Shown in pieces: positions 60,923-64,000 of a stretch of 64,000 bases of DNA. A model generated the notes under the pieces. That model was not told the DNA's origin. It saw nothing but the letters and a program-made list of their open reading frames with translations, and ran no database searches. Every line of letters starts with the position of its first letter. Within the stretch, counting starts at the first letter, position 1. Position numbers and translations under genes: made by a program. The stretch comes from KK5 sp034043675 (lineage in GTDB: Bacteria > Pseudomonadota > Gammaproteobacteria > Burkholderiales > Burkholderiaceae_C): the NCBI RefSeq assembly GCF_034043675.1, contig NZ_JAXCLA010000001.1, positions 744,001 to 808,000 of the forward strand, written 5' to 3'.

Positions 60923-61132
60923 GGGATAAGTGGGTGGGTTGTTCTCGGATGACTCAGAGGAAATTGTCCAGCGCTGCGGACAGGATGTACCGGCAAAATG
61001 CTTCAACACTCCCCCGCAGGCACGGGGCGTGTTTGCCCCAATCCACAGGGTTTTCCAGGGACCGGTTTCACCTGCAGGACGACGGACGGAAATGAAATTG
61101 CAATGAGACCGGATCCCGGACAAGCTTCAGCA

Positions 61133-62350
61133 ATGAACAGCTATCTCGTCGGCGGCGCGGTCCGCGATGCCCTGCTGGGCCTGCCGGTCCAGGACCGTGA
61201 CTGGGTCGTCGTCGGCGCCGATCCGGCGGCGATGCTGGAGGCCGGCTACACGCCGGTGGGGCGCGACTTCCCGGTCTTCCTGCACCCCGAGACGCACGAG
61301 GAATACGCGCTGGCCCGCACCGAGCGCAAGACGGCGCGCGGCTATCACGGCTTCGCCTTCCATGCAGCACCGGATGTGAGCCTGGAGCAAGACCTGGTAC
61401 GGCGCGACCTGACGATCAATGCGATGGCGCAGGACGCGGACAGCGGCGCGATCGTCGATCCCTACGGCGGCCAGCGCGATCTCGAAGAGAAGGTGCTGCG
61501 CCACGTGTCGCCCGCCTTCGCCGAGGACCCGGTACGCATCCTGCGGCTGGCGCGCTTCGCCGCGCGCTTCTCCGAGTTCAGCGTGGCGCCCGAGACACTG
61601 GCGCTGATGCGCCGGATGGTGGATGAAGGCGAGGTCGACGCGCTGGTCGCCGAGCGGGTCTGGCAGGAGCTGTCTCGCGGGCTGATGGAGAAGAAGCCCT
61701 CGCGCATGCTGGAGGTGCTGCGCGATTGCGGCGCGCTGACGCGGCTGCTGCCCGAGGTGGACCGGCTCTTCGGCGTGCCGCAGCCTCCTGCCCATCATCC
61801 GGAGGTGGACACCGGCATCCACCTGCTGATGGTGCTGGACCAGTGCGCGCTGCAGGAGGCGCCGCTGGCGGTGCGCTACGCCTGCCTGTGCCACGACCTC
61901 GGCAAGGGCACGACGCCGGCCGATGTGCTGCCGCGCCACATCGGCCACGAGGGTCGCAGCGAGCGGCTGGCCCGCAAGGTCAGCGAGCGCTGGCGCGTGC
62001 CGACCGACTGCCGCGAGCTGGCCGAGCTGGTCGCGCGCGAGCACACCCACGTGCACCAGAGCGAAGGCTTCAGCCCCGAGGCGCGGCTGCGCCTGCTGGA
62101 GCGCTGCGATGCCTGGCGCCGGCCCGAGCGCTTCCGACAGATGCTGTGGGCCTGCGAGTGCGATGCACGCGGCCGGCTGGGACTGGAAGCCCGCGACTAT
62201 CCGCAGCGCGAAAGGCTGCAGCAGGACCTCGATGCGACGCTGACGGTCGATCTCGCCGCCGTCAGCGCCGCCGCGTTGGCCGAAGGCAAGAAGGGCCCGG
62301 CCATCGGCAAGGCCGTGCAGCAGGCCCGGCTGAAGGCGCTGGGTGGCTGA
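61133..62350 (+). CDS. cca: tRNA nucleotidyltransferase (CCA-adding enzyme)
   Basis: This 405-residue enzyme adds or repairs the CCA end of tRNAs. The head domain starts NSYLVGGAVRDALLGLPVQDRDWVVVGA and includes DLVRRDLTINAMAQD and RHVSPAFAEDPVRILRLARFAARF. An HD phosphohydrolase domain (YACLCHDLGKGTTP) follows, as in the multifunctional enterobacterial-type Cca. Length is near the E. coli 412. The ATG at 61133 starts the conserved sequence; an ATG ten codons earlier is possible. The 3' end overlaps the next gene by 8 bp. Confidence 0.95.
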   Translation: MNSYLVGGAVRDALLGLPVQDRDWVVVGADPAAMLEAGYTPVGRDFPVFLHPETHEEYALARTERKTARGYHGFAFHAAPDVSLEQDLVRRDLTINAMAQDADSGAIVDPYGGQRDLEEKVLRHVSPAFAEDPVRILRLARFAARFSEFSVAPETLALMRRMVDEGEVDALVAERVWQELSRGLMEKKPSRMLEVLRDCGALTRLLPEVDRLFGVPQPPAHHPEVDTGIHLLMVLDQCALQEAPLAVRYACLCHDLGKGTTPADVLPRHIGHEGRSERLARKVSERWRVPTDCRELAELVAREHTHVHQSEGFSPEARLRLLERCDAWRRPERFRQMLWACECDARGRLGLEARDYPQRERLQQDLDATLTVDLAAVSAAALAEGKKGPAIGKAVQQARLKALGG

Positions 62351-63407
62351 ACGGGTCGACGCCGTCGTCATCGGCGCCGGCGTGGTGGGACTGGCCGTCG
62401 CGCGGGCGCTGGCGCAGCGCGGGCTGGAGACCCTGGTGCTGGAGCGGGAGACGGCCATCGGCACCGGCATCAGCTCGCGCAATAGCGAGGTGATCCATGC
62501 CGGCCTCTACTACCCGCAGGGCAGCTTGAAGGCGACGCTGTGCGTGCGCGGCCGGCGGCTGCTGTACGAGTTCTGCGCCTCGCACGGTGTGCCGCACCGG
62601 CGCTGCGGCAAGCTGATCGTGGCGACGTCGGCAGAGCAAGTGCCCGGCTTGGACCAACTGCATGAGGCCGGCCGCATCAACGGGGTCGAGGCGCTGCGGA
62701 TGCTGACGCAAGTCGAGGCGCAGGCGATCGAACCGCAGCTGCGCTGCGTCGCCGCACTGGAAAGCGCCGCCACCGGCATCGTCGACAGTCACGCGCTGAT
62801 GCTGGCGCTGCGCGGCGACTTCGAGGCCGCCGGCGGCATGCTCGCCTTCGGCGCGTCGGTGCTGGGGGACAGCGGGCTCGCGCTGGAGGTCGGCGGCGCC
62901 GAGCCGATGCGGATCGAGGCACGCAGGCTGATCGTCAACGCCGCCGGGCTCGACGCGCCACGGCTCGCCGCCGCGCTGGCCACGCCCGCGCCGCGGGCCT
63001 GGCTGGCCAAGGGCAGCTACTTCGCGCTGGCCGGCCGCGCGCCGTTCTCGCGCCTCGTCTACCCGCTTCCGGAGCCGGGCGGCCTGGGCGTGCACCTGAC
63101 GCTGGACCTGGCCGGCCAGGCGCGCTTCGGGCCCGACGTCGAGTGGGTGGACCACATCGACTACCGCGTCGACCCGCGCCGCGCCGAGGGCTTCTACGCC
63201 GCGATCCGCCGCTACTGGCCGGCCCTGCCGGACGACGCGCTGCAGCCCGCCTACGCCGGCATCCGCCCGAAGATCGCCGGCCCGGGCGAGCCGGCGGCGG
63301 ACTTCGCGATCGAGCGCCACGGCGGCCTCGTGAACCTGTTCGGCATCGAGTCGCCGGGGCTCACCGCGGCGCTGGCGATCGGCGAGCGCATCGCGTCCGA
63401 GGTCTGA
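62343..63407 (+). CDS. FAD-dependent oxidoreductase (LhgO-like)
   Basis: This 354-residue protein is a DAO-family flavoprotein. The N-terminal GAGVVGLAVARALAQRG binds FAD, and SSRNSEVIHAGLYYPQGSLKA is characteristic of L-2-hydroxyglutarate oxidase (LhgO/YgaF) and related enzymes. The C-terminal half shows RPKIAGPGEPAADFAI and LVNLFGIESPGLTAALAIG. It begins with a GTG at 62343 inside the end of cca. A role in removing L-2-hydroxyglutarate, a side product of 2-oxoglutarate metabolism, is plausible but other hydroxyacids cannot be excluded. Confidence 0.88.
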   Translation: MAERVDAVVIGAGVVGLAVARALAQRGLETLVLERETAIGTGISSRNSEVIHAGLYYPQGSLKATLCVRGRRLLYEFCASHGVPHRRCGKLIVATSAEQVPGLDQLHEAGRINGVEALRMLTQVEAQAIEPQLRCVAALESAATGIVDSHALMLALRGDFEAAGGMLAFGASVLGDSGLALEVGGAEPMRIEARRLIVNAAGLDAPRLAAALATPAPRAWLAKGSYFALAGRAPFSRLVYPLPEPGGLGVHLTLDLAGQARFGPDVEWVDHIDYRVDPRRAEGFYAAIRRYWPALPDDALQPAYAGIRPKIAGPGEPAADFAIERHGGLVNLFGIESPGLTAALAIGERIASEV

Positions 63408-63414
63408 GCGCAGC

Positions 63415-64000
63415 TCAGTGCTCGTGCCCTTCGTGGCCCTGCGGCTTGTGCACGTGCATCGTGTGCTCGTCCATCGCCGGCTCGGCGGCACGTGCGGGCT
63501 CGCTGGGCATCGGCCCTTCGTACTCGTAGGCCACCGTGCCGGCCGGGTGCTTGAAGGGGCCGGGGTCCGCGTAGTCGCCGGGCTTCTGCCCGTCGCGCAC
63601 CTTGACCACGCTGAACATGCCGCCCATCTCCAGCGGCCCGAACGGGCCCTTGCCGTCCATCATCGGCAAGGTGTTCTCCGGTAACGGCATGCGCATCGCG
63701 CCCATGTCGGACATGCCCTTGTCGCCCATGGCCATGTAGTCGGGGATCAGGCGCGAGATGCGCTCGGCCAGCTCGCTGTGGTCGACGCCGATCATGTTGG
63801 GCACCTGGTGGCCCATCGCGTTCATCGTGTGGTGCGCCTTGTGGCAGTGGATGGCCCAGTCGCCGGCGATGGCCTCGAACTCGAAGGCGCGCATCTGGCC
63901 CACGGCGATGTCGGTGGTCACCTCGGGCCAGCGAGCGGTCGGAGGCACCCAGCCGCCGTCGGTGCCGGTCACGGTGAAGTGCGGGCCGTGCATGTGGATC
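63415..64000 (-). CDS. Multicopper oxidase, CopA-like (5' partial)
   Basis: Only the C-terminal 195 or so residues are in the window; the start lies beyond it. It contains HMHGPHF and the Cu-site motif AIHCHKAHHTMNAMG, i.e. the HCH...H...M cluster of the C-terminal cupredoxin domain. A Met-rich loop follows (YMAMGDKGMSDMGAMRM) and the tail is His-rich (EHTMHVHKPQGHEGHEH). These features match copper-resistance CopA-type oxidases, which oxidise Cu(I) in the periplasm. It converges with the LhgO-like gene, 7 bp apart. Confidence 0.85.
   Translation of the reverse strand, partial: IHMHGPHFTVTGTDGGWVPPTARWPEVTTDIAVGQMRAFEFEAIAGDWAIHCHKAHHTMNAMGHQVPNMIGVDHSELAERISRLIPDYMAMGDKGMSDMGAMRMPLPENTLPMMDGKGPFGPLEMGGMFSVVKVRDGQKPGDYADPGPFKHPAGTVAYEYEGPMPSEPARAAEPAMDEHTMHVHKPQGHEGHEH

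Noticed and set aside
60923..61132. Possible sigma-54 promoter for the PEP-CTERM gene
   Set aside because: PEP-CTERM genes can be sigma-54 dependent in some species, but no GG-N10-GC pair in the right place was found here or at 5702-6056.

Overview
The window looks like chromosomal DNA of a GC-rich (roughly two-thirds G+C) betaproteobacterium of the order Burkholderiales. Three kinds of evidence point there: an SAH riboswitch directly upstream of ahcY with metF in the same operon, an IF-1 paralogue of the betaproteobacterial type, and DUF4148, DUF2917 and PEP-CTERM proteins. A genus in the Roseateles/Mitsuaria/Rubrivivax neighbourhood is a guess from general protein character. I see no rRNA, tRNA, CRISPR array, prophage or insertion sequence. 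Genes are tightly packed, with many 4-bp ATGA overlaps and six short convergent overlaps.

Layout. 1-4.4 kb: the end of a ferredoxin-dependent 2-oxoacid oxidoreductase (korAB) and a secreted M13 zinc peptidase. 4.4-6.6 kb: a stretch of visibly lower GC with two unknown lipoproteins and a PEP-CTERM protein. 6.6-8.3 kb: a DUF3052 pair and a PaiB-like FMN protein. 8.4-12.6 kb: a leftward cluster of DUF308 membrane protein, RidA, pyruvate:quinone oxidoreductase (PoxB) and amidase. 12.8-17.1 kb: an MFS carrier, an orphan LivJ-type binding protein, a lipoprotein AmiD-type amidase and an alpha/beta hydrolase. 17.1-26.3 kb: a peptide ABC system with three tandem paralogous binding proteins, divergent from two permeases and a fused double ATPase. 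26.5-30.6 kb: two tandem TPR-GGDEF diguanylate cyclases. 31.0-31.5 kb: a small conserved protein and IF-1. 31.5-34.7 kb: a degenerate HD-GYP-like protein, a YcaQ-type glycosylase and a HAD phosphatase.

34.7-39.0 kb: an SAH riboswitch controlling ahcY-tlyA-metF, followed by a secreted amidase-like protein and a Gdx/SugE exporter, probably one operon for S-adenosylhomocysteine recycling. 39.0-44.9 kb: a leftward tripartite efflux operon (HlyD-DHA2-OMF plus SDR and DUF4148) divergent from an HxlR regulator, with a perfect 10-bp inverted repeat between them. 44.9-51.6 kb: a catabolic-type region with Rieske oxygenase and reductase, GntR, an ACS-family MFS importer, class II aldolase and LysR. 51.6-52.3 kb: a VapBC-type toxin-antitoxin pair. 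52.4-64 kb: PepQ, two separate 5-formyl-THF cyclo-ligases, TfoX, a LysR/DUF2917 divergent pair, a four-zinc-ribbon protein, Slt-type lytic transglycosylase, GST, a second PEP-CTERM protein, tRNA nucleotidyltransferase, an LhgO-like oxidoreductase and the end of a CopA-like multicopper oxidase.

No clearly unprecedented multi-gene system stands out. The most rewarding parts are the regulatory DNA (SAH riboswitch, HxlR operator, two different palindromes at the Rieske promoter), the three-binding-protein ABC locus, the degenerate HD-GYP protein, and the leader upstream of the IF-1 paralogue.
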